From positions 1 to 9,008 of the forward strand of contig JAUXBC010000029.1 of NCBI GenBank assembly GCA_030619615.1: DNA of 9,008 nucleotides, given 5' to 3'. How positions within the stretch are numbered: position 1 is the stretch's first letter; every line of letters begins with the position of its first letter. Source of the DNA: Dehalococcoidia bacterium. Its GTDB lineage: Bacteria; Chloroflexota; Dehalococcoidia; E44-bin15. The notes beneath the pieces are model-generated. The model was not told the DNA's origin and searched no databases. It worked only from the letters and a program-made list of their open reading frames with translations. This document shows positions 1 through 5,461 of the stretch, one piece after another. The position numbers and the translations under genes were made by a program.

Positions 1-160
1 CTCCACTCTATCTATCATGGCTCACCACCACCGCTATTATAAAGGATATATCTAAGAATTTCTAAGGTTTACGTGAGTATATCAATAATAACAATGCAGT
101 GCGGAAGTGACTAACTTGAAACCCTCCGTAGACTGAGAGGACGGTCAGTACGGGGACCGG

Positions 161-169
161 TGTGCATAG
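161..169 (-). promoter_or_regulatory. DnaA box, reverse orientation
   Basis: The plus strand reads TGTGCATAG, so the minus strand reads CTATGCACA, one mismatch from TTATNCACA and with the same G at the variable base as the boxes at 261-310. It lies between the AT-rich segment and the forward boxes. Confidence 0.5.
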
Positions 170-223
170 GGAGTGAAGGGAAAGTGCAGTTTAGCCGACG
201 CAAACGTCGGAACACGCGTCAAG

Positions 224-260
224 AAATTTAAAACAGGGCTTTGTCATAAGAAAGAGCCCT
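224..260 (-). terminator. probable intrinsic terminator of dnaA
   Basis: Read on the minus strand, AGGGCT plus TTT (with one bulged C) pairs with AAAGCCCT around an 8-nt loop, and is followed by GTTTTAAATTT. This gives an 8-bp stem with a U-rich tail, about 90 nt past the dnaA stop codon. The T tract is interrupted by AAA, so termination may be partial. It directly abuts the DnaA box at 261. Confidence 0.5.
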
Positions 261-310
261 TTATGCACAATTTGGGGCGTTTATGCACGAAATCTAAGCA
301 CTTATGCACC
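261..310 (+). promoter_or_regulatory. three DnaA boxes in tandem
   Basis: TTATGCACA (261-269) matches the DnaA box consensus TTATNCACA exactly. TTATGCACG (281-289) and TTATGCACC (302-310) each differ only in the last base. All three share orientation and the same G at the variable position. Their starts are 20 and 21 bp apart, about two helical turns, so bound DnaA would lie on one face of the DNA. Confidence 0.75.
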
Positions 311-351
311 CTTTTATGTTCATTTCTTTTTGGGGAGGGTGCAAAATGGGG

Positions 352-1713
352 CTAAGAGGTGGTTTTGGAGTAAAGCATCTCCCTGATCTCGAGGATATCG
401 GCCCGCAATGGGGGGCTGGAATTGATCGCCGAGGCGATTTTCTCATAGCCGCGAATAATGGCTGAGTGGTCTCTGCCCCCAAGCTCGCGACCGATCTCAG
501 TGAAGGGACGCCCCGTCTCCTCCCTGATGAGGTATACAGCAATGTGGCGTGCCAGGGTGGTCTGCTTGTGGCGCCTCTTCCCTTCGAGAGCCTCCGGCTC
601 AACTTCGAAGTATTTGGCCACGGTGGTGATGATCGATCTAGGGGTCAGGGTACGGCGGGGCCCAGGATTGGGGAACTCAGTGAGGGCCTCGGTGGCAAGT
701 TCTATAGTGAGCGATGCCTTGGTAAGCCTGGCAAAGGCAATGACCCGATTTAGCGACCCCTCTAACTCACGGATGCTCCTCCGCGCTCTGCGAGCGATAA
801 GGTCGAGAACCTCTTGAGGCATTGATACCCTCTTTTCCTCCGCCTTCGCTTGAAGGATGGCAAGGCGGGTCTCAAGGTCAGGGGGTTGGATATCAGCGAT
901 GAGCCCCCATCCGAAACGGGAGCGTAACCTGTCTTCCAGTAAGGGCATAGATGTTGGGGGGCGATCGCTGGTGATCACCATCTGACGGTTGGCATTGTGA
1001 AGATCGTTAAAGGTGTGGAAGAAGCCCTCCTGAGTCTGCTCCTTCCCAATAATAAAGTGGATGTCATCCACTAAGAGGACATCCACGCTCCTATATTTTT
1101 GGCGAAATTCCTCGGTCTTCCTCTCCCGGATCGCTTTTATGAACTCGTTAGTAAACTGCTCCGTGCTTACATAGAGAACACGGAGTTTGCTTGCCGAAAC
1201 GAAGTGCCCTATAGCTTGCAGAAGGTGCGTCTTTCCCAGCCCCACGCCACCGTAAATAAATAGTGGGTTATAGGCACCACCGGGCTTTTCCGCCACCCCT
1301 AAGGCGGCAGCGTGGGCGAGGCGATTACAATTGCCAACGATGAAGGAGTCAAAGGTATACTTAGCATTAAAGGTGGAGGGATTTGTCTTCCCGTTGCTAG
1401 TGCCCAGGCTGCCTGAACGGGAAAATCTTCCTTTTGGCTTCACTGCTTTGCTATGTTCGCCCTGGTGGATTTGAAAGTGGACATCTAGGTTTTGGCCTGT
1501 GATCCCGATAAGGGTCTTCTTGATCAGCGAGTAGAGGCGCCTCTCCAGCCACTCTACAGCAAAGGGAGATAACACGCCAACTACCAACTTATCGCCCTGA
1601 TAACTCAGCCCGACGGTATCTCCCAGCCAAGTGTCGTAATTTGTCTTTGTTAATTGCAGTTGAAGCTCCCCAAGCACCGCCTCCCAAATTTCTCTAGCTG
1701 ACCTCTCTTTCAC
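352..1713 (-). CDS. dnaA: chromosomal replication initiator protein DnaA
   Basis: DnaA is the AAA+ ATPase that binds DnaA boxes and opens oriC for helicase loading. From the chosen GTG start the protein has 453 residues, a normal length. Domain I covers about 1-80 (IWEAVL...YDTWL). A low-complexity linker (about 85-112) follows, then the AAA+ domain with Walker A GGVGLGKT (155-162), Walker B DVLLVDD (211-217), sensor 1 around MVITSD (245-250) and the arginine-rich box RLRSRFGWG (262-270). Domain IV ends with the DnaA signature GGRDHSAIIRGYEKI (412-426), the DNA-binding helix-turn-helix. The GTG at 1713 is preceded by GGAGGAG at 5-nt spacing and starts right before domain I. A longer reading frame back to a TTG at 1782 lacks a ribosome binding site and would add 23 unconserved residues. 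Candidate oriC sequences lie just downstream. The family call is certain; the start is likely. Confidence 0.97.
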   Translation of the reverse strand: MKERSAREIWEAVLGELQLQLTKTNYDTWLGDTVGLSYQGDKLVVGVLSPFAVEWLERRLYSLIKKTLIGITGQNLDVHFQIHQGEHSKAVKPKGRFSRSGSLGTSNGKTNPSTFNAKYTFDSFIVGNCNRLAHAAALGVAEKPGGAYNPLFIYGGVGLGKTHLLQAIGHFVSASKLRVLYVSTEQFTNEFIKAIRERKTEEFRQKYRSVDVLLVDDIHFIIGKEQTQEGFFHTFNDLHNANRQMVITSDRPPTSMPLLEDRLRSRFGWGLIADIQPPDLETRLAILQAKAEEKRVSMPQEVLDLIARRARRSIRELEGSLNRVIAFARLTKASLTIELATEALTEFPNPGPRRTLTPRSIITTVAKYFEVEPEALEGKRRHKQTTLARHIAVYLIREETGRPFTEIGRELGGRDHSAIIRGYEKIASAINSSPPLRADILEIREMLYSKTTS

Positions 1714-1800
1714 ACACTCCTCCGAGATTTGGTGTTTCAGCCAGGATGTTTCCCTCCCGAGACTGCCCTTGGCAGGTGGCAAGGGGAAGAAAAGAAGCCA

Positions 1801-1815
1801 CTCTAGATTTTAGAG
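1801..1815. repeat. inverted repeat in dnaA leader
   Basis: CTCTA-GATTT-TAGAG is a perfect 5-bp inverted repeat with a 5-nt centre, about 90 nt upstream of the dnaA start. On the minus strand it contains TAAAAT, a possible -10, with AGGACA (1831-1836) 18 nt upstream as a weak -35. It could be a second dnaA promoter or an operator, or chance. Confidence 0.25.
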
Positions 1816-1889
1816 AAAGCCCTCTTCTTTTGTCCTCGGCGCTTGTCAGAATCTTGTAATCAGTAGTGTCCCCGATGAGTCGAGGCACC

Positions 1890-1916
1890 CTGATATCGAG
1901 GGCTGAAGTATATCAG
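1890..1916. repeat. inverted repeat overlapping candidate dnaA promoter
   Basis: CTGATAT (1890-1896) and ATATCAG (1910-1916) form a perfect 7-bp inverted repeat with a 13-nt spacer. The right arm is the extended -10 proposed for dnaA, so a dimeric regulator bound here would block initiation. No DnaA box lies within it. Confidence 0.35.
1908..1916 (-). promoter_or_regulatory. candidate extended -10 promoter for dnaA
   Basis: On the minus strand the sequence reads TGATATACT, a TGn extended -10 followed by TATACT (5 of 6 to TATAAT). No good -35 lies 16-18 nt upstream, as expected for an extended -10 promoter. Transcription would begin near 1901, giving a leader of about 190 nt before the GTG start. 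Confidence 0.4.
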
Positions 1917-1924
1917 CGATCTTA

Positions 1925-1998
1925 AAGGGGTTTTTGGGGATGAGCGCGGCGGATACTAAAAGCTAACAAAAACACCGCCTCAGGTCAAGGGGTTTTTG
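1925..1998 (+). repeat. 12-bp direct repeat between dnaA and fmt
   Basis: AAGGGGTTTTTG occurs at 1925-1936 and again at 1987-1998, 62 bp apart, in the divergent dnaA/fmt intergenic region. The second copy runs straight into a DnaA-like site (TTTTGCACA, 1994-2002). Function unknown; a protein-binding site is possible. Confidence 0.4.
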
Positions 1999-2042
1999 CA
2001 CAACTTTTGCCCAATTTTGAAAATCCATTTTTATCCAATTTT
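1994..2042 (+). promoter_or_regulatory. AT-rich segment with degenerate DnaA-like sites upstream of dnaA
   Basis: TTTTGCACA (1994-2002) is one mismatch from the DnaA box consensus and TTATCCAAT (2031-2039) is two mismatches away. The segment also repeats CCAATTTT at 2011 and 2035, and the DNA stays AT-rich to about 2090. It could be an upstream half of the origin or a dnaA autoregulatory site. The matches are weak individually. Confidence 0.3.
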
Positions 2043-2079
2043 AAGCTATTTTGGCAAAGAGCTTCCAGGGCTTCTTTTA

Positions 2080-2088
2080 TGATAGAAT
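2080..2088 (+). promoter_or_regulatory. candidate extended -10 promoter for fmt
   Basis: TGATAGAAT has a TGn extension and a -10 hexamer TAGAAT (5 of 6 to TATAAT). The -35 region is weak. Transcription would start near 2095, leaving a leader of only about 10 nt that holds little more than the ribosome binding site. Confidence 0.4.
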
Positions 2089-2104
2089 ATCCTTGGGAGG
2101 GGCG

Positions 2105-3058
2105 ATGCGCATCGTTTTTATGGGGGCACCTCAGTTTAGCGTGCCAATCCTGGAGCGGCTTTTGCTTGGCGAGCATGAGCTGGTTGCTGTCTACACCCAG
2201 CCCGATAGGCCTGCGGGAAGGGGGCGAGCCCTCGCCTTATCTGCGGTGAAAAAGGTGGCGTTAGAGCGCCGGCTAAAGGTGCTCCACCCGGCCAGTTTCA
2301 AGGAGGCTGCTGCCATCGAATTCTTGGCTCGGTTGCGCCCCGATGTTATCCTGGTCGCTGCCTTCGGCAGGATCTTGCCCGGGGAGGTGCTTGCCATCCC
2401 CCCCTTTGGCTGTATCAACCTTCACCCCTCCCTCCTTCCCAGGCATCGCGGTCCCTCCCCGGTCCAGGGGGCGATCCTAGCTGGAGATGACTGGACAGGG
2501 GTCACTATCATGCTCATGGATGAGGGTGTTGATAGCGGCCCTATCCTCTCCCAGCGTAGAGTGGCCATCGAGCCCCAGGACACCACGGAGTCGCTTACCA
2601 AGAAGCTTGCCGAGGTTGCGGCCCAGCTTTTGGAGGAAACGCTGCCTCTCTGGCTTTCCCATAGTCTTACCCCCCGACCTCAAGGGGAGGAGGGCGCCAC
2701 CTATACCGAGCTTTTCTCCAAGGAGGAGGGGGAGATCGATTGGCGTCTTGGCGCCGTTGAGATCTGGCGGCGGGTGCGAGCCTTCCATCCCTGGCCCGGT
2801 TGCTATACCGGATGGCAGGGGAAGATTCTCAAGATCCTTGAGGCCACCCCTATCGCTGGGGGAAGGGACTTGGAGCCGGGGAGGGTCATCGCTTTAGCTC
2901 CAGGGCAGGGCGCCGCTTTGGGGGTGGAGACCGGCGAAGGGGTTCTTGGGCTGCTTCGGATTCAGCTTGAGGGGAGAAAGGCGATGACCGTGGAGGAGTT
3001 CTTAAGGGGGCAGAGGGGGTTTTTCGGGGCGCTGCTACCCGAGCCGCGGTTGCGCTAA
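2105..3058 (+). CDS. fmt: methionyl-tRNA formyltransferase
   Basis: Fmt transfers a formyl group from 10-formyl-tetrahydrofolate to initiator Met-tRNA in the cytosol. The protein has 317 residues, the normal length. It starts with the Rossmann-type strand MRIVFMGAPQFSVP, continues with TQPDRPAGRGR (31-41), and carries the formyltransferase signature around INLHPSLLPRHRG (104-116). The expected catalytic residues are Asn105, His107 and Asp143 (MDEGVDSG), matching the family's N-H-D set. The C-terminal tRNA-binding domain begins around EGEIDW and includes FHPWPG. The block after the signature reads GPSPVQGAI, where many homologues have GAAPIQWAI. The ATG at 2105 has GGGAGGGG just upstream and fits the family N-terminus; an upstream in-frame start at 2051 would add 18 unconserved residues. 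The usual partner def (peptide deformylase) is not adjacent. Confidence 0.96.
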   Translation: MRIVFMGAPQFSVPILERLLLGEHELVAVYTQPDRPAGRGRALALSAVKKVALERRLKVLHPASFKEAAAIEFLARLRPDVILVAAFGRILPGEVLAIPPFGCINLHPSLLPRHRGPSPVQGAILAGDDWTGVTIMLMDEGVDSGPILSQRRVAIEPQDTTESLTKKLAEVAAQLLEETLPLWLSHSLTPRPQGEEGATYTELFSKEEGEIDWRLGAVEIWRRVRAFHPWPGCYTGWQGKILKILEATPIAGGRDLEPGRVIALAPGQGAALGVETGEGVLGLLRIQLEGRKAMTVEEFLRGQRGFFGALLPEPRLR

Positions 3059-3107
3059 ATTGAAGCTGAATGTTATGATTTAACTTGCAAAGCCTGAGGG
3101 GAGGAGA

Positions 3108-3144
3108 GGGGATGCGCCGTTAATTCGCCCTTTTCGTTCTTTTT
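3108..3144 (+). terminator. possible terminator after fmt
   Basis: GGG and GCG (3108-3116, separated by AT) can pair with CGC and CC (3126-3130) around a 9-nt loop, followed by TTTTCGTTCTTTTT. The stem is short and imperfect, but the U-rich tail is good and the position between convergent genes fits. Confidence 0.4.
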
Positions 3145-3169
3145 GCCTTGGTGGCTGAAACGCTAGACC

Positions 3170-3784
3170 TTATTCGGTCTCCTCTTTTACCTCCTCTTTT
3201 ACCTCCTCTTCCTCCACGGGAGCGCGGGTCTCTATCACGTGAACCACTACCTCATCGGGATCGGTGAGAACCTCAAGCCTATCGTCCATGGGGATTTCCC
3301 TGACGTGGATTGCCTGGTTCATCTCCTCCAGCAGCGATAGATCGACCTCGATTCTTCGGGGCAGATCTGTAGGAAGACCCTCCACCTGAAGGGAGGTCAG
3401 GTTCTGGATTACCATCGCCCTTGGGCTCTTCGCTGCCGGAGCCTCACCAAGGAATATCAGGGGTATCTCAGCTCTCACCTTGTGGGTCACCTCTATCTGG
3501 AAGAAGCCGACATGGAGCAGGGCGCCGGTTAACGGATCCCTCTGAATATCGCGAATCATCGCCAACCGAGGCTCCTTGGCTCTATCAACCTTCAGAGTGA
3601 TGAGGGCATTTCTACCCACTGTGGCGATGAGGCGCTCTAGGAGGGAGGTCTCCACCTGGAGGGGGATGGACTCGGTCTTTGGTCCGTAAAGGTTTACCGG
3701 GGTGAGCCCCTGGCGGCGCAGAAATCTAACCTTCTTTCCTAGAGTATCCCTGCTTTTAACCTTCAGTTCCTCTCGCTTGACCAC
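3170..3784 (-). CDS. rplY: 50S ribosomal protein L25, CTC/TL5 type
   Basis: L25 binds 5S rRNA in the large subunit. At 204 residues this is the long CTC/TL5 form rather than the short E. coli form of about 95 residues. The N-terminal 5S-binding domain covers about 1-92 (LKVKSRDTLGKKVRFLRRQG; IRDIQRDPLTGALLHVGFFQI). The C-terminal beta domain covers about 95-185 (RAEIPLIFLGEAPA; LPRRIEVDLSLLEE). A strongly acidic Glu/Lys tail of about 14 residues ends the protein, typical of the long form. The GTG start is 6 nt downstream of GGGGAGG, and that ribosome binding site abuts the stop codon of the upstream crotonase gene. Only 3 nt separate the two genes, so they are co-transcribed and probably translationally coupled. 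Confidence 0.93.
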   Translation of the reverse strand: MVKREELKVKSRDTLGKKVRFLRRQGLTPVNLYGPKTESIPLQVETSLLERLIATVGRNALITLKVDRAKEPRLAMIRDIQRDPLTGALLHVGFFQIEVTHKVRAEIPLIFLGEAPAAKSPRAMVIQNLTSLQVEGLPTDLPRRIEVDLSLLEEMNQAIHVREIPMDDRLEVLTDPDEVVVHVIETRAPVEEEEVKEEVKEETE

Positions 3785-3787
3785 TTT

Positions 3788-4582
3788 CTACCTCCCCTTG
3801 AAAAGGGGCTCCCTCTTCTCGATGAAAGCCCTTGGCCCTTCCTTGGCATCCTCGGTGCTGTAGGCGATAAAGAGCGCCCTCTGGTGATCCTCCAGAGCCC
3901 TCGCCAAGTCCAGGTCGAGGCAATGGTAGATGAGGCGCTTCGACAGCCTGATGGCCACCGCCGGACCCTTTGCCAGTCGGGTTGCCAGCTCCTTCGTTGC
4001 CGCCTCAAGCTCGTCGTGGGGAACCACCTGGCTCACATAGCCGATTCTGAGCGCCTCCTCAGCGTCAATGATCCTGCTTGTCCAGATCAGCTCGCAGGCT
4101 CTGGCGATGCCCACGATGCGGGGCAGGAAGTAACAACCTCCCCCGGCGGGGGGAAGACCAAGCCTTACGTATGCCATGCCAAACTTGGCTCTTTTTGAGG
4201 CGATCCTGATATCGCACATACTGGCGAAATCCATTCCTCCCCCCACCGTAGGGCCGTTTATGGAGCCGATATAGGGCTTATCAAGGCTGGCGATGGCAAG
4301 GGCCACCCCATGCATATCTTCCCGCATGAACTTTGTCATCTTGAGGAGGGAGGGGGCCTCTCCTTCCAGGCCCTCGTGTCTCATATCCATTCCAGCGCAG
4401 AAGGCCCGCCCTGCCCCGGTGACCACCAGCACACTAACCTCGTCGTCATCCCTGGCATCCTCAATCGCTGCCATCCACTCCCGCTCCATCGTCGGGGTCA
4501 GGGCGTTTAACGCTCGGGGGCGGTTGAGGGTTATCGTAGCAATGCCCTCCTCCTTGGTATAGATTATATCCTGGAATTTCAT
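3788..4582 (-). CDS. enoyl-CoA hydratase/isomerase (crotonase) family protein, non-canonical active site
   Basis: This 264-residue protein has the crotonase fold used for acyl-CoA substrates. ATITLNRPRALNAL (15-28) is the N-terminal signature. AFCAGMD (60-66) and NGPTVGGG (109-116) are the two oxyanion-hole segments, and AKFGMAYVRLGLPPAGGG (132-149) is the following conserved loop. The two catalytic glutamates of true hydratases (rat Glu144 and Glu164) align with Asp118 (GGGMDFA) and Tyr138 (FGMAYV). Ordinary enoyl-CoA hydration is therefore unlikely; an isomerase, decarboxylase, hydrolase or ring-modifying crotonase is possible. The C-terminus has the usual helical trimerisation region. The ATG at 4582 has GAGGGGG 8 nt upstream; a TTG 15 nt further up is less likely. 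It is the first gene of a two-gene operon with rplY and has its own promoter. Confidence 0.85.
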   Translation of the reverse strand: MKFQDIIYTKEEGIATITLNRPRALNALTPTMEREWMAAIEDARDDDEVSVLVVTGAGRAFCAGMDMRHEGLEGEAPSLLKMTKFMREDMHGVALAIASLDKPYIGSINGPTVGGGMDFASMCDIRIASKRAKFGMAYVRLGLPPAGGGCYFLPRIVGIARACELIWTSRIIDAEEALRIGYVSQVVPHDELEAATKELATRLAKGPAVAIRLSKRLIYHCLDLDLARALEDHQRALFIAYSTEDAKEGPRAFIEKREPLFKGR

Positions 4583-4616
4583 TATTGGCCCCCTCAATCA
4601 AAAGCTGATCGAAAGG

Positions 4617-4645
4617 ATTATACTACTGACTTCGAGGTTCGTCCA
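4617..4645 (-). promoter_or_regulatory. sigma70-type promoter for crotonase-rplY
   Basis: On the minus strand, TGGACG (4640-4645; 4 of 6 to TTGACA) is followed after exactly 17 nt by a perfect TATAAT (4617-4622). The predicted start near 4610 leaves a leader of about 28 nt containing the ribosome binding site of the crotonase gene. It is back to back with the rpmH promoter, with 17 nt between the two -35 elements. Confidence 0.75.
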
Positions 4646-4662
4646 GTTATTGCTTTGGAAAA

Positions 4663-4691
4663 TTGACACCCTAAGCGGGGTGAAGTATAAT
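4663..4691 (+). promoter_or_regulatory. consensus sigma70 promoter for rpmH operon
   Basis: TTGACA (4663-4668), a 17-nt spacer and TATAAT (4686-4691) match the housekeeping consensus at all 12 positions with ideal spacing. The rpmH ATG begins 6 nt after the -10, so transcription should start at or within about a base or two of the ATG. Confidence 0.9.
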
Positions 4692-4697
4692 TTAGCA

Positions 4698-4835
4698 ATG
4701 CCGAAAAGGACCTATCAGCCGAAAAGGATACCAAGAAAGCGGGAGCATGGGTTTCTGGCGCGGATGGCTACCAGGGGTGGTCGTGCTGTGCTCAGGCGGA
4801 GGCGTCTCAAGGGTCGGAAGCGGCTCACGGTGTAG
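4698..4835 (+). CDS. rpmH: 50S ribosomal protein L34
   Basis: L34 is a small basic protein of the large ribosomal subunit. The 45 residues match the family from end to end: KRTYQPKR near the start, HGFLARM (18-24), then GGRAVLRRRRLKGRKRLTV. The initiator ATG at 4698 is fixed by family length and by the promoter, which ends at 4691. An in-frame TTG at 4650 lies upstream of the promoter and cannot be used by that transcript. The six bases before the ATG (TTAGCA) contain no ribosome binding site, so the mRNA is probably leaderless. This is the first gene of the rpmH-rnpA-yidD-lipoprotein-yidC-jag operon. Confidence 0.97.
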   Translation: MPKRTYQPKRIPRKREHGFLARMATRGGRAVLRRRRLKGRKRLTV

Positions 4836-4837
4836 GG

Positions 4838-5185
4838 ATGAGAAGGGAGCAAAGCCTCACTAAGGAAAGAGATTTTGAGGCTGTCTTCAGTAAAGGGAGG
4901 TCCTGGTCCAATAATTTGGTGGTGCTCAGGGCGTTGCCCAACGAACTGGGGTTAAATCGATATGGCTTTTCTGTGGGGAAGCGATTGGGCAAGGCGGTGG
5001 TGCGAAATCGGGTGAAGCGGCTGCTTCGAGAAGGGGTCAGGTTGACGCCGACAAAGGATGGTTGGGACATGGTTTTCATCGCTCGCCAGAAAGCTGCCGA
5101 GGCCGATTATCATACCCTAAAGGGCGCGATTGAGGAATTATTATCTGGGGCGCGAATTTTGGGTAATGAGGAGAAAGAGGCGTGA
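4838..5185 (+). CDS. rnpA: ribonuclease P protein component
   Basis: RnpA is the protein subunit that helps the RNase P RNA bind precursor tRNAs and remove their 5' leaders. The 115-residue length is typical. LTKERDFEAVFSKGRSW (7-23) is the usual N-terminal block, and YGFSVGKRLGKAVVRNRVKR (42-61) contains the RNR signature, followed by LLRE. The ATG lies 2 nt after the rpmH stop codon, so translation is probably coupled; only a weak GTAGGG precedes it. The 3' end overlaps yidD by 4 nt. The RNase P RNA gene itself is not in the window. Confidence 0.96.
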   Translation: MRREQSLTKERDFEAVFSKGRSWSNNLVVLRALPNELGLNRYGFSVGKRLGKAVVRNRVKRLLREGVRLTPTKDGWDMVFIARQKAAEADYHTLKGAIEELLSGARILGNEEKEA

Positions 5186-5436
5186 AGAGGACTTTACCCC
5201 ACAAAATCTGCGATTTTGCGGGGGCCCCGAAGAGGATTGCCCTAGGCTTGGTCCGATTCTATCAGTCGACCATATCACAGGTGACCTACCCCTCCTGCCG
5301 CTTTGTTCCCTCCTGCTCTCAGTATACCTATGAGGCGATTGAGAAGTATGGCTTTTGGAGGGGTGTTTGGATGGGGCTAAGGCGCCTCGCTCGTTGCCAC
5401 CCTTTCAACTCTGGCGGGTTTGACCCTGTGCCTTGA
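5182..5436 (+). CDS. yidD: membrane protein insertion efficiency factor YidD
   Basis: YidD is a small membrane-associated protein found between rnpA and yidC in most bacteria; it aids insertion of membrane proteins by the Sec/YidC route. The 84 residues include YQSTIS (27-32), YPSCRFVPSCSQYTYEAI (36-53) and the C-terminal HPFNSGGFDPVP, all family hallmarks. Cys39, Cys45 and Cys72 are present. The GTG start overlaps the rnpA stop as GTGA, so the two are translationally coupled; no separate strong ribosome binding site is seen. Confidence 0.93.
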   Translation: MKRTLPHKICDFAGAPKRIALGLVRFYQSTISQVTYPSCRFVPSCSQYTYEAIEKYGFWRGVWMGLRRLARCHPFNSGGFDPVP

Positions 5437-5461
5437 TGTCCCGGCTTGGCTTGCCAATATT

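Larger units (their letters stand above)
33..310. other. oriC: candidate chromosomal origin (oriC) 3' of dnaA
   Basis: This non-coding stretch lies just beyond the dnaA stop codon, a common place for a bacterial origin. An AT-rich segment (about 33-95) includes the repeat TCTAAG at 51 and 61 and could be the unwinding element. It is followed by a DnaA-box-like site in reverse orientation at 161-169 and three forward sites at 261, 281 and 302. The intervening part (100-230) is GC-richer and contains two small hairpins: CGGTC/GACCG at 142-159 and CCGACG/CGTCGG at 195-210. Nothing in 1-351 looks like a convincing gene. The origin call is an inference from box clustering, AT-richness and adjacency to dnaA; it needs GC-skew or marker-frequency support. 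Confidence 0.6.

Noticed and set aside
173..355. 60-residue open frame on the plus strand in the candidate origin
   Set aside because: No ribosome binding site of note, no recognisable domain, and it runs over the DnaA boxes and the dnaA terminator hairpin.
1714..1782. N-terminal extension of DnaA from a TTG codon at 1782
   Set aside because: No Shine-Dalgarno before the TTG and the added residues do not belong to domain I, while the GTG at 1713 has GGAGGAG at good spacing.
3165..3180. Hairpin AGACC-TTATTC-GGTCT over the rplY stop codon, considered as a terminator
   Set aside because: The stem is only 5 bp, includes coding sequence, and is followed on the minus strand by only a short T run.
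4650..4697. Longer rpmH starting from a TTG at 4650
   Set aside because: It would start upstream of the consensus promoter and add 16 residues not found in L34.
5420..5461. Longer lipoprotein starting inside yidD at 5420
   Set aside because: It would put 14 residues before the signal peptide; the ATG at 5462 gives a standard lipoprotein signal with the lipobox at 19-22.
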